A DNA stretch of 64,000 bases from positions 22,359 to 86,358 of the forward strand of contig JAWVCW010000016.1 of NCBI GenBank assembly GCA_033857955.1. Reading direction: 5' to 3'. How positions within the stretch are numbered: position 1 is the stretch's first letter; each line of letters begins with the position of its first letter. Below, one piece after another: positions 57,003-64,000 of this stretch. Below the pieces are notes generated by a model, which had not been told where the DNA came from, did no database searches, and was given only the letters and a program-made list of their open reading frames with translations. Source of the DNA: Gaiellasilicea sp033857955 (GTDB lineage Bacteria; Actinomycetota; Thermoleophilia; Gaiellales; Gaiellaceae). A program made the position numbers and the translations under genes.

Positions 57003-59719
57003 GCCGGTGCTTCGAGCGCCCGCACGAGCTCGGTGCGCGAGCGGATCCCGAGCTTGCTGTACACGTGCCCGAGGTGGAACTCGATCGTCTTCACGCTCAG
57101 GAAGAGGGCGGCGGCCGCCTCCCGGTTCGTGGCGCCACCGGCGACGAGCGCGGCGACCTGAAGCTCCTGCGGCGTGAGGGCGTCCTCCGCCTGCTGCTCG
57201 GGCGTCCGCACCGACTGGCCGGACGCGCGTAGCTCGATTCGCGCCCGCTCAGCCCACGGCTCCGAACCGAGGCCCTCGAAGATCTGCAGGGCGGTGCGCA
57301 GCCGCTCCCGCGCCAGGGATCGCTTCTGCGCGCGCCGTAGCCTGCCGCCGTAGGCCAGCTCGGTCCGCCCGCGCTCGAAGGGGGTCGGCACCTGCTCATG
57401 CAGCGCGAGTGCCGTCTCGAAGAGCTCCTCGAAAGCGTCGTCCGGCGCGAGCAGGCCCCGGCAGCGAGCCGCAGCCGCCAGCGCGGACACGCGGCCTGTC
57501 GCCTGCGCCTGACGCTCGAACGTATCCAGGACCTCCGTGGCACGATCGGTACGTCCGGCCTGGTTGCACGCCTCGATCAGGTCGGGCGCCCACTGGATCA
57601 GCCACGGCTCGCCGAGCCCGCTGTCGCGCACGATTCGCTCGAGCGGCTCGAGCGCGACGATCGCGGCCTCCGGATCGCCGCGGCCGAGCTCGAGCAGACC
57701 GAGCGCGGAGGCCGCCAGGGCGCTCCCGAGCAGCAGGCCCGACGCAGCGTCGGCGGCAAAGCCCGCCTGGGCACGCCGGCGACAGTCCTCCTCGCGGCCG
57801 ATGGCGGCCTCCATGCGGGCGGTGGTCGCCTCCGCGAAGCCCAGCTCGGTCCGCTGCCCCGTCTCTCCGAACAGCGCCATCGCCTCGTACGCGCCGGCAA
57901 GCGCAGGGACCCAGCGACCGACGCGAAAGTCGAGCTCGGCCAGCTCGATGAGGGATTGGGGCAGGTGGCGGAGAGAGCCGCCGGACCGTTGCACCTCGAC
58001 CGCCCAGGTGAGGAGCGTGCGGGCGGCGCCGTACTCCTCGACCCACACCAGGGGCCAGCCGACAGCCGCGCCCATCTGGTGACCGGTCGCCACGTCCTTG
58101 CCGGCCTCCTGGGCGAGCTCGACGAGAAGCGCCGGGCCGTCCGGGTCGCCGGCCATCGTCTTGGCGAGCGCACGGGCGTTCCGCTCGGCCGCCGTTCGCG
58201 CCCTCGTTGCGGCCCCCAGCCTCCACGCGCGCTCGGTCAGCTCGACGGCAGCCGGGCCCTCGAGCCGGAAGAACGGGAGGTTCGCGGCGAAGCTGAGCAG
58301 CGCGGCGCCGAGCGCCGGATCGAGCTCGCTGACGTGCTCCGCCTCGTCCACGAGCATCGCGTGCCCTGCCTCGACGTCCCCGGCAGCCATCCGCAGACGG
58401 CCGAGGAGGATCACGAGTTCGGCATGGAGGCGCGGATCGTCGATCAGGAGCGCTGCCTCGTGCGCGAGGGCCTGGCTCCGCACGAAGCTTCCCGCTGCGT
58501 CCATCGCATTTGCAGCGCGCAGGAGCCTGGCGCCGCGGTCGGCGTGGGAGGCCGTAAGCGAGGCCGCGCGTTCCAGCGCGGTTGCACCCGCGCCGAAAGC
58601 CCCTCTTGCCAGGGCTCGTGCCCCCGCGCGGTCGAGCTCGTCCGCGATGGCGTCGTCGGGGCCGAGCGTCGCGGCCGCCCGGTGCCACGCGCAACGATCC
58701 GGATCCGGGTCGACGTCAGCCAGCGCAGTGTGGACGTCCCGCCTTTCGGCCGGGCTTGACCCGTGGTAGGCGGCCGAACGAACGAGTGGGTGACGGAACT
58801 CGAGCCGGTTCGCTTCGATGCGCAGCAATCCCAGCGACTCGACCTCGCCGAGATCCCGCTCGCTGAGACCAAGCGCGCTCAGAGCACCGAGCACGATTCC
58901 CGCCGTGCCCGAGCTATCGACCGCCGCCACGACGGCTGCGAGGCGGCCCGCTGATGAGAGGGGCACAAGCCGCGCGGCGAACGCGCGCTCGAGGCCATTG
59001 GCCGTCGGGATCGGGTTGCCGAGCGCCTCGGTCCCGGCAAGCTGGCCGGCCGTCAACAGGTGGGGCAGCTCGACGAGGGCGAGCGGGTTTCCGAGAGCCG
59101 CATCGAGGATCCTCGCCAGCACCTCCGGCGCGATGCGTCCCTCATTCTCGGCAAGCACCTGCGTCGACGCTTCGCGGTCGAGCGGGCCAACTCGCAACAC
59201 CTGCAGACCTGCCATCGGCGGGCCTCCGGCGCGCTGCGCGGCGGCGAGAATCGCCGGGATCCCGGCGAACCGCCTCGATGCGAACAAGAGGGCATCGCGG
59301 GAGGCCGAGTCGACCCATTGGAGGTCGTCGACCACGATCAACGTCGGACAGTCCTCGGCCGCGGCAGCCAGCAGACCGAGTGTGGCGACCCCGACGGCAA
59401 ACCGGTCGGCCACGCCGGAAGGACCGAGCGCAAGCGCGGTGGACAGGGCGACAGCCTGTGCCTCCGGCAGGGCGTCGAGGCGGTGCAGAATCGGCGTAAG
59501 CACGTCGATGAGCGCCGCGTACGGCAGATCGGCTTCGGACTCCACCCCGACCGTCTCGAGGACCGTCATCTCGCCGGCCTGCGCGACGAGGCCACGCAGG
59601 AGCGTCGTCTTGCCGATGCCCGGCTCGCCGACGAGCACGAACGCCGCCCCCGTGCCGGCGCGCGCAGACGCAAGTCCGGTCGCGAGCTGCTCGGACTCCA
59701 TTTCGCGGCCGATCAGCAT
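56999..59719 (-). CDS. LuxR-family large ATP-binding regulator (LAL)
   Basis: A 906-residue regulator from ATG 59719 (MLIGREMESEQLATGLASAR); an in-frame ATG at 59830 would add 37 residues of low-complexity composition. The STAND-type ATPase has Walker A VGEPGIGKTTLLRGL and Walker B LIVVDDLQWVD. A long helical TPR-like middle follows, then the C-terminal LuxR HTH: LTPQELQVAALVAGGATNRE and VKTIEFHLGHVYSKLGIRS. LAL regulators activate pathway genes on ligand binding. Its target is not evident. Confidence 0.92.
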   Translation of the reverse strand: MLIGREMESEQLATGLASARAGTGAAFVLVGEPGIGKTTLLRGLVAQAGEMTVLETVGVESEADLPYAALIDVLTPILHRLDALPEAQAVALSTALALGPSGVADRFAVGVATLGLLAAAAEDCPTLIVVDDLQWVDSASRDALLFASRRFAGIPAILAAAQRAGGPPMAGLQVLRVGPLDREASTQVLAENEGRIAPEVLARILDAALGNPLALVELPHLLTAGQLAGTEALGNPIPTANGLERAFAARLVPLSSAGRLAAVVAAVDSSGTAGIVLGALSALGLSERDLGEVESLGLLRIEANRLEFRHPLVRSAAYHGSSPAERRDVHTALADVDPDPDRCAWHRAAATLGPDDAIADELDRAGARALARGAFGAGATALERAASLTASHADRGARLLRAANAMDAAGSFVRSQALAHEAALLIDDPRLHAELVILLGRLRMAAGDVEAGHAMLVDEAEHVSELDPALGAALLSFAANLPFFRLEGPAAVELTERAWRLGAATRARTAAERNARALAKTMAGDPDGPALLVELAQEAGKDVATGHQMGAAVGWPLVWVEEYGAARTLLTWAVEVQRSGGSLRHLPQSLIELAELDFRVGRWVPALAGAYEAMALFGETGQRTELGFAEATTARMEAAIGREEDCRRRAQAGFAADAASGLLLGSALAASALGLLELGRGDPEAAIVALEPLERIVRDSGLGEPWLIQWAPDLIEACNQAGRTDRATEVLDTFERQAQATGRVSALAAAARCRGLLAPDDAFEELFETALALHEQVPTPFERGRTELAYGGRLRRAQKRSLARERLRTALQIFEGLGSEPWAERARIELRASGQSVRTPEQQAEDALTPQELQVAALVAGGATNREAAAALFLSVKTIEFHLGHVYSKLGIRSRTELVRALEAPA

Positions 59720-59958
59720 GCCACCAAGCCTAGGGTTTTCCCCGGCGCGAGCAGCCCGCGGCGTGTCGTAGTCTCCGGGAGCGTGTTCTCGCGGGTGGTA
59801 CCGGCGGCCCGGCGCCACTCGCGAGGCCACGGCAGATGCTCATTGCGCGGACCGGGGGGACGCGCACGAGGTTCGCGCCCTGACGGCGGCCGGGGCGAGA
59901 ACCTGGGGCTTCGCGGGGCAGCTCTGTCGGTCAGAGCCGCCCCGCGACGGACCGCACG
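59720..59958. other. Gene-free spacer between LAL regulator and GNAT gene
   Basis: 239 bases with no credible gene. The right end holds a strong hairpin (59911-59947). The left part is the upstream region of the regulator; no clear promoter pair or ribosome-binding site other than the ATG context was identified. Confidence 0.5.
59911..59947 (-). terminator. Hairpin after the GNAT-cysteine operon
   Basis: TCGCGGGGC (9 bases) and GCTCTG (6 bases) pair with CAGAGC and GCCCCGCGA around a TCGGT loop, with one A/C mismatch between the two stems. It lies 12 bases past the GNAT stop read leftwards, a good position to end the operon transcript. Confidence 0.65.
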
Positions 59959-60657
59959 TCAGCGGCCCAGGGCTCCTTCCCCATCGAGACAGAAGAGATC
60001 GACACAGGCTTCGAACCCTTCGACGCTGACCTTAGGCCGGGCCGTCGCGAGCCACCGCTCCCGGCAGAGCCGAAACAGCAGCGCATCGGCCGGTGCGCCG
60101 CAGACGATGTCGCGCCGCGTGCCGTTCGGCTCGTACCCGAGCTTCCGCGAAACCGCGATCGAGCCGGCGTTGTAGCTGTAGGCGCCGGTGATCGCGACAT
60201 CGGCGTCGAGCGCCTCGAATGCGAAGTGGAGTACGGCGGCGCGCATCTCGCTGCCGATGCCGCGGCGCTGGTGCACCCGAGCGAGCCAGGACCCCGTCCC
60301 GACCGTGCGGAGGACCGGGAACGCGTTGGCGGTGACCTGCTGGACGCCGGCCGGCTCGCCGGCGACGAAGACTGCGAACGGCAACGCCCAGCTGTCGACA
60401 CGCCAGCCCGCGCGCTGCGACCAGAAGTACTGCGCGAAGCGGCGGCCGAATTCCCGTTCGGGGTAGTCGGTCCAGCCGTTTGCGAACGGCATCACGTCGT
60501 CCCCGTGGATGCCGAGGCGCGCGACTCGGGCGAGTTCGGCGATCTCATCATCGTTCGGCGGACGCAGCTCGAGCCGCTCGGTCGAGATCCGCAGTCCGAA
60601 CAACGGCCAGTCCGACGCGATCCGCGAGCCGGCACGAACGTCGGCGGGTGCCGTCAC
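59959..60657 (-). CDS. GNAT-family acetyltransferase
   Basis: A 232-residue RimJ/RimL-type N-acetyltransferase. ISTERLELRPPNDDEIAELA opens it; the acetyl-CoA site is GSWLARVHQRRGIGSEMRAA, the fold's A motif, and YSYNAGSIAVSRKLGYEPNG is the B motif. It probably acetylates a small amine or a protein N-terminus. Overlaps the next gene by four bases (ATGA), so it is the last gene of the sulfur operon. Confidence 0.9.
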   Translation of the reverse strand: MTAPADVRAGSRIASDWPLFGLRISTERLELRPPNDDEIAELARVARLGIHGDDVMPFANGWTDYPEREFGRRFAQYFWSQRAGWRVDSWALPFAVFVAGEPAGVQQVTANAFPVLRTVGTGSWLARVHQRRGIGSEMRAAVLHFAFEALDADVAITGAYSYNAGSIAVSRKLGYEPNGTRRDIVCGAPADALLFRLCRERWLATARPKVSVEGFEACVDLFCLDGEGALGR

Positions 60658-61940
60658 GCCGAACCGTGCGGGCGCCCCGCGATCGCGGCCAGTGCGTCGA
60701 GAAGGCGGTCGATCTGCGCCGCGGTAATACCGATCCCGATGCTGGCCCTGAGCGCTCCTGGGAGCTCGACGTCGTCGCCGTGCACGGCAGCTCGCAGGCG
60801 CGCCGGATCGGTGCCGAGCAGGTGCGAGACGAGTGGATGCGCGCAGAACAACCCGCTACGCACCGAGATCCCGTAACCACGCGCGAGCTCCTCGGCGACG
60901 ATGCGAGAGTCGTGCCCCGCAAGGCGGAAGGCGGCGACTCCGATGCGGTCGGCTTCATCGGGCCAGAGCCGCAGGACGCCGACGCCGTCGATTCCTTCGA
61001 GCCCTCGCCAGAGACGCTCGGCGAGCCGGCGCTCCTGACTCTCGAGGCGATCGAGGCCCCACGCGCCGAGCTCGTCGCATGCGGCGCCGAGAGCGACGGC
61101 GCCGAGCACGTTCGGCGTGCCGGCTTCGAGGCGGTGCGGGAGCTCGGCCCACGCGACGCCGTCCAGCGAGACGGCCCGAACGGCGCCGCCGCCCCGGAGC
61201 AAGGGCGGCCGGTCCGGAAGCGAGCCGCGTCGCACGACGAGCGCGCCGGCTCCGAACGGTGCATAGAGCTTGTGCCCCGAGATCGCGAGGTAGTCGACAC
61301 CGAGCTCGCGGACGCTGATCCGCCGGTGCGGCGCAAGCTGTGCCGCGTCGACGAGGACCTGGGTGCCAGCCCTCCGCGCGACGGCGATCAGCTCGTCGAG
61401 GAGCTGGATCTCACCCGTGACGTTCGACGCGCCCGAGATCGCGAGGACGTCGAAGCGGTTCTTGCCGAGCGTCGACGTGCAGCTCTCGACCAGGTCCTCG
61501 CGGGTGCGTGTGAACGGAAGGTGCTCGACGGTGCGCTCGCGCCAGGGCAGCAGGTTCGCGTGGTGCTCGAGCGGCGAGCAGAGGACGCGCGCGTCGTCCG
61601 GCAGCATCGCCGCGACGATGTTGATCGCCTCTGTGGTGTTGCGGACGAAGACGACGTCGTACTCGTCCGAGCAGTCGAGGAAGCGGGCGACGGCGGCGCG
61701 AGCGCCCTCGTAGGCCGCTGTCGTCAGGCGGCTCCGGATGCCGCCGCCGCCGCGATGGACGCTGCCGTAGGTCGGGACGACGCGGAGGACTCTGTCGACC
61801 GCGGCCGCGAGCGCAGGCGTCGTCGCGGCGTAGTCGAGGTTGACGTGGTCGCGTAGCTCGGACGACGCCGGGGAGCCGTACGCCCCGGGCCGGACCACCT
61901 CGGGCCCGAGCTCCGACCAACTGTTCAGTGCGACGCTCAT
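60654..61940 (-). CDS. Class V aminotransferase, cysteine desulfurase/sulfinate desulfinase-like
   Basis: A 428-residue PLP enzyme from ATG 61940. VNLDYAATTPALAAAVDRVL and VFVRNTTEAINIVAAML lead; PLP-binding LAISGHKLYAPFGAGALVV has the catalytic Lys, and the active-site Cys loop is ISVRSGLFCAHPLVSHLLG, like the SufS/CsdA group. It could act as a cysteine desulfurase, or in this operon desulfinate cysteine sulfinate to alanine and sulfite. The next gene upstream is cysteine dioxygenase, favouring the second role. Confidence 0.85.
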   Translation of the reverse strand: MSVALNSWSELGPEVVRPGAYGSPASSELRDHVNLDYAATTPALAAAVDRVLRVVPTYGSVHRGGGGIRSRLTTAAYEGARAAVARFLDCSDEYDVVFVRNTTEAINIVAAMLPDDARVLCSPLEHHANLLPWRERTVEHLPFTRTREDLVESCTSTLGKNRFDVLAISGASNVTGEIQLLDELIAVARRAGTQVLVDAAQLAPHRRISVRELGVDYLAISGHKLYAPFGAGALVVRRGSLPDRPPLLRGGGAVRAVSLDGVAWAELPHRLEAGTPNVLGAVALGAACDELGAWGLDRLESQERRLAERLWRGLEGIDGVGVLRLWPDEADRIGVAAFRLAGHDSRIVAEELARGYGISVRSGLFCAHPLVSHLLGTDPARLRAAVHGDDVELPGALRASIGIGITAAQIDRLLDALAAIAGRPHGSA

Positions 61941-61950
61941 ACGAGGTCGG

Positions 61951-62505
61951 CTACGCCGCAATCTCCTCGGCGTAGCTGACCGAGATCCGCTGCAGCAGGC
62001 CGCCCTCGCCGAACTCGTAGTAGCCCATCCTCCACAGCGCCGGCGAGTAGACATGAATCGAGACGGCCGGCTTCTCGCCGCCGGCGTGGCGGACGCAATG
62101 GACATGGGAAGAGTCGAAGTCGAAAGCGCTGCCGCGCGGCCGGTCGACCGTGACCCTGCGCAGCACGCCGTCGGCCAGCTCGAAGCGGTCCTCCGCGAGA
62201 TCGCCGCTGCAGACGTAGACGGCTCCGGAGGACACGTCGTGGTCGTGGAAGCCAGTGTCTTGGTCGTTCGTCCAGCAGATCAGCCAGACGTCGACGTGCG
62301 GATCCCGGTGCAGCTGGACGTGGTGCCGGCGTTCCGGGTCGTGCCGCACGTGAGCCTCCCAAACGGGTGCGGCGGCGCCGATCGTTTTCGCGAACTCCCG
62401 CAGCTCGGCGCGCGCGAGGTCGCGTCCGGCGGGGACTCGGCTGCTGATCCACTCCAACGGATCAGGCGGCAAGGATCGCGGAGGGGTTGACGCGGCAGAT
62501 CGCAT
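61951..62505 (-). CDS. Cysteine dioxygenase
   Basis: A 184-residue cupin of the cysteine dioxygenase family, oxidising cysteine to cysteine sulfinate with non-haem iron. The iron ligands are in GFHDHDVSSGAVYVCSG (His-X-His) and SSHVHCVRHAG (third His); the W-ICWTNDQDT segment precedes them. The Cys and Tyr that form the crosslink in some family members are not clear. ATG 62505 overlaps the amidohydrolase end by 44 bases, an unusually long overlap. Confidence 0.88.
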   Translation of the reverse strand: MRSAASTPPRSLPPDPLEWISSRVPAGRDLARAELREFAKTIGAAAPVWEAHVRHDPERRHHVQLHRDPHVDVWLICWTNDQDTGFHDHDVSSGAVYVCSGDLAEDRFELADGVLRRVTVDRPRGSAFDFDSSHVHCVRHAGGEKPAVSIHVYSPALWRMGYYEFGEGGLLQRISVSYAEEIAA

Positions 62506-63343
62506 CAGCGGTGGCCTTTCCGAGAGCGTGGATGGCGGAGAGCGTCGGCTCGGCGTCGATCACGGGGCCGTCGCTTCCGTAGACGAGGCGCGTGATGCCG
62601 AATGTGGCGAGGCAGAACTCGAGCGAGCGCCGGCCGTACGACGCCGTGTCGAAGTACACGTTGCCGGCAGTGATGCGCGAGTTCTCGAGGCCGCGCGACT
62701 GAAAGCGCTCGAGCTGGAACGGCGCGCCCCCGGCCAGGATCGCGAACACGACCGGCAGCGAGGGCCACCGTTCGGCGCCGTAGTCGAGCCAGGCCGCGTA
62801 CGCGGCTTGCATCTGCGCCGTGTAGTCCACGGCGGGCGCCCACCACGCGGGCGCGGCCCGGGGCGGTGCTCCCGGCCCGGGGTGCACGAAGAGCGCCTGC
62901 CCGCGCTCCGAGAGCGCCGTCGCGATCCGGTCGATGCGCGGACGATCGCGGACGGTGTCCGCGGACACGCACAACCCCGCGAAACCGTCCTGCACCCAGC
63001 CGGCCGAGAAAGCCGACAGGCGTCCCCCGGAGCGCAGGATGAGATCCTGGACACCGGCGCCCCAGAGCGCGTGAAGCCCGGCGGCTTCGCGCGCCTGGAG
63101 CCGGTCGACCCCGAGCGTCGGCTGGAGCGAGACGACGGCGAGGTCGATGGCGTTCGCATCGAGATCGGCAAGGCACCGGTCGGCTGAATACGCGTCGCGC
63201 TCGAACCCGAAGACGCCCTCCGCCGTCACGAGCCTGTCCCCGTTGAGCAGAGGCGGTGTTCGCCGGGCCGAGAGCGCCGCAACGAACTCGGCCGGCCAGA
63301 CGTGCCGGTGCACGTCGATCCTGGGCGGTTCGGCGCCGGTCAC
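62462..63343 (-). CDS. Amidohydrolase-family (TIM-barrel) protein
   Basis: A 293-residue metal-dependent hydrolase or decarboxylase. The metal motif is IDVHRHVWPAEF (His-X-His), then LFVHPGPG and the C-terminal Asp in LVYGSDGPVIDAE, the ACMSD-like amidohydrolase_2 pattern. RSLEFCLATFGITRLVYGSD is typical. Its place in the cysteine locus suggests it acts on a sulfur compound or its carbon skeleton, but no substrate can be read. Confidence 0.85.
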   Translation of the reverse strand: MTGAEPPRIDVHRHVWPAEFVAALSARRTPPLLNGDRLVTAEGVFGFERDAYSADRCLADLDANAIDLAVVSLQPTLGVDRLQAREAAGLHALWGAGVQDLILRSGGRLSAFSAGWVQDGFAGLCVSADTVRDRPRIDRIATALSERGQALFVHPGPGAPPRAAPAWWAPAVDYTAQMQAAYAAWLDYGAERWPSLPVVFAILAGGAPFQLERFQSRGLENSRITAGNVYFDTASYGRRSLEFCLATFGITRLVYGSDGPVIDAEPTLSAIHALGKATADAICRVNPSAILAA

Positions 63344-63597
63344 GCCACCAGGCTCTGCTGCGTCGCGCGGCGCTCGAGGAGGACGTCGAAGAACCCGAGT
63401 GGATCCGCGAGCGAAACGCGCAGCATTGCCGGGCGCGAGTCCCGCACGTAGAGCGCGGCAGCAAGGGACGACTTGACCTCGACGACCGGAACGCCCTTCG
63501 CCCGCAGCGTCGCCGCTGCCGGTCCGATCGCCACGACCAGCTCCCCGGACGGGCGGACGTGGGCGGCTGAAGTGTCGAGAACGTGGATGCGATTCAT
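63340..63597 (-). CDS. Small unknown protein heading the cysteine locus
   Basis: An 85-residue protein from ATG 63597 (MNRIHVLDTSAAHVRPSGEL), with VVAIGPAAATLRAKGVPVVE in the middle and a C-terminal RDSRPAMLRVSLADPLGFFD. The pattern looks like a small alpha-beta domain. First gene after the AT-rich promoter region, coupled (ATGA) to the amidohydrolase. Unrecognised family. Confidence 0.65.
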   Translation of the reverse strand: MNRIHVLDTSAAHVRPSGELVVAIGPAAATLRAKGVPVVEVKSSLAAALYVRDSRPAMLRVSLADPLGFFDVLLERRATQQSLVA

Positions 63598-63687
63598 GTC
63601 TTTGTCAACTTTGTTCGTAGAGAAGATATACTTATATCTACCATAAGCAAAACTACTCATGCAAATCGCACCTTGAAGGAGTGTTCG
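63598..63687. promoter_or_regulatory. Divergent AT-rich promoter region with palindrome
   Basis: The gap between the cysteine locus and the sulfite-oxidase-like gene is far more A/T-rich than anything nearby. It contains AGATATA-CT-TATATCT (63624-63639), a 7-base inverted repeat, and GAAGGAG seven bases before the plus-strand ATG. Probable operator and divergent promoters for both transcripts. Confidence 0.6.
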
Positions 63688-64000
63688 ATGCCGGCGGACG
63701 AAGAGCTGTACCCCGAGACGCGGGCGGAGCAATGGGAGCGTTCGCCCGGATTGACCCGCGCCAAGTTGCTGAAGCTGGGTGCGGCCCTGCCCCTCGTCGC
63801 CGGTCTGTCGCGGGTCGCACCCGTGGGCGCCGCGCGCGCAGCCACACGAGCGGATTCCCCGATCGTGAAGCCGCTGCCGCCGGGGTGGTTCGTGAACTTC
63901 GGAACGAACGCCGAGATGCGCTGGGACGCGGTTCCCGGCCTCGGTTACACGACGCCGAACGAACGCTTCTTCGTCCGTGACCACACGGCCACGCCGATCA
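63688..64000 (+). CDS. Sulfite-oxidase-like molybdopterin oxidoreductase, N-terminal part
   Basis: The first 104 codons are in the window. MPADEELYPETRAEQWERSP is followed by a hydrophobic segment LLKLGAALPLVAGLSRVAPV and an Ala-rich AARAATRADSP, so it is exported; LTRAKLLKLG resembles a Tat region but lacks the Arg pair. The family signature PNERFFVRDHTATPI matches the sulfite oxidase/SorA group, whose enzymes turn sulfite to sulfate at a molybdenum centre. The catalytic Cys lies beyond the window. GAAGGAG precedes the ATG. Confidence 0.8.
   Translation, partial: MPADEELYPETRAEQWERSPGLTRAKLLKLGAALPLVAGLSRVAPVGAARAATRADSPIVKPLPPGWFVNFGTNAEMRWDAVPGLGYTTPNERFFVRDHTATPI

Overview
The window is a dense, high-GC (roughly 70% by eye) bacterial chromosome segment. 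About 71 protein genes and one tRNA gene cover nearly all of it, mostly in short operons whose neighbouring genes overlap by 4 bases (ATGA or GTGA). The gene content points to an actinobacterium, probably of the deep-branching class Thermoleophilia (Gaiellales or Solirubrobacterales type): an eno/ftsB/DUF501 block, an HspR-type dnaK operon, LytR-CpsA-Psr and FmdB proteins, a probable futalosine hydrolase, many GTG/TTG starts, and intergenic palindromes of the GGGGTCAGACC type. The phylum call is inference from gene families; no database search was possible.

Layout. 0-12.3 kb is housekeeping, mostly on the minus strand: a PAP2 phosphatase fragment, an HTH-receiver regulator, DUF501, ftsB, pyk, eno, mazG, a lipoprotein foldase and mfd, with greA and a DUF4260 gene divergent on the plus strand, then pth and rplY on the minus strand. 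12.3-14.1 kb holds small membrane proteins, a NarL-type regulator and a direct repeat of the prs 3' end. 14.1-23.8 kb carries prs, glmU, tRNA-Gln, ispE, rsmA, tatD, metG, an M23 peptidase, rsmI and a ROK kinase. 23.8-37.5 kb has cell-envelope genes (LCP, GT-C glycosyltransferase), a pseudouridine-catabolism operon (psuK-like, psuG, an enolase-superfamily-like gene), a futalosine hydrolase candidate, pepF, a saccharopine-dehydrogenase-like protein, an S9 peptidase and two cupins.

37.7-44.2 kb is one heat-shock operon read leftwards: dnaK, grpE, dnaJ, a small membrane protein, hspR, clpB. 44.3-50.3 kb has two EamA transporters, an M29 aminopeptidase, an L,D-transpeptidase, a DUF3494 ice-binding-like protein and an MFS exporter. 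50.4-52.5 kb is a compact secretion cluster: two paralogous small exported proteins, a DNRLRE-domain exported protein and an ER/archaeal-type (SipW-like) signal peptidase, closed by a strong hairpin.

52.5-59.7 kb has a CsbD-like protein, XdhC, an XRE-cupin regulator, moaA, a PAP2-type and a CDP-alcohol phosphotransferase pair, and a large LuxR-type ATPase regulator. 59.9-64 kb is an apparent cysteine-oxidation locus: a GNAT acetyltransferase, a cysteine-desulfurase-like enzyme, cysteine dioxygenase, an amidohydrolase and a small unknown protein on the minus strand, divergent across an AT-rich palindromic promoter region from a sulfite-oxidase-like molybdoenzyme cut by the window end. Together these could take cysteine through cysteine sulfinate to sulfite and sulfate; moaA at 54.6 kb belongs to the cofactor pathway the last enzyme needs.

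No insertion sequence, prophage or CRISPR array was found. Mobile-looking DNA is limited to small inverted-repeat elements (16969-17124, 36627-36750, 37515-37618), paired palindromes (12307, 31455) and the prs 3'-end duplication.
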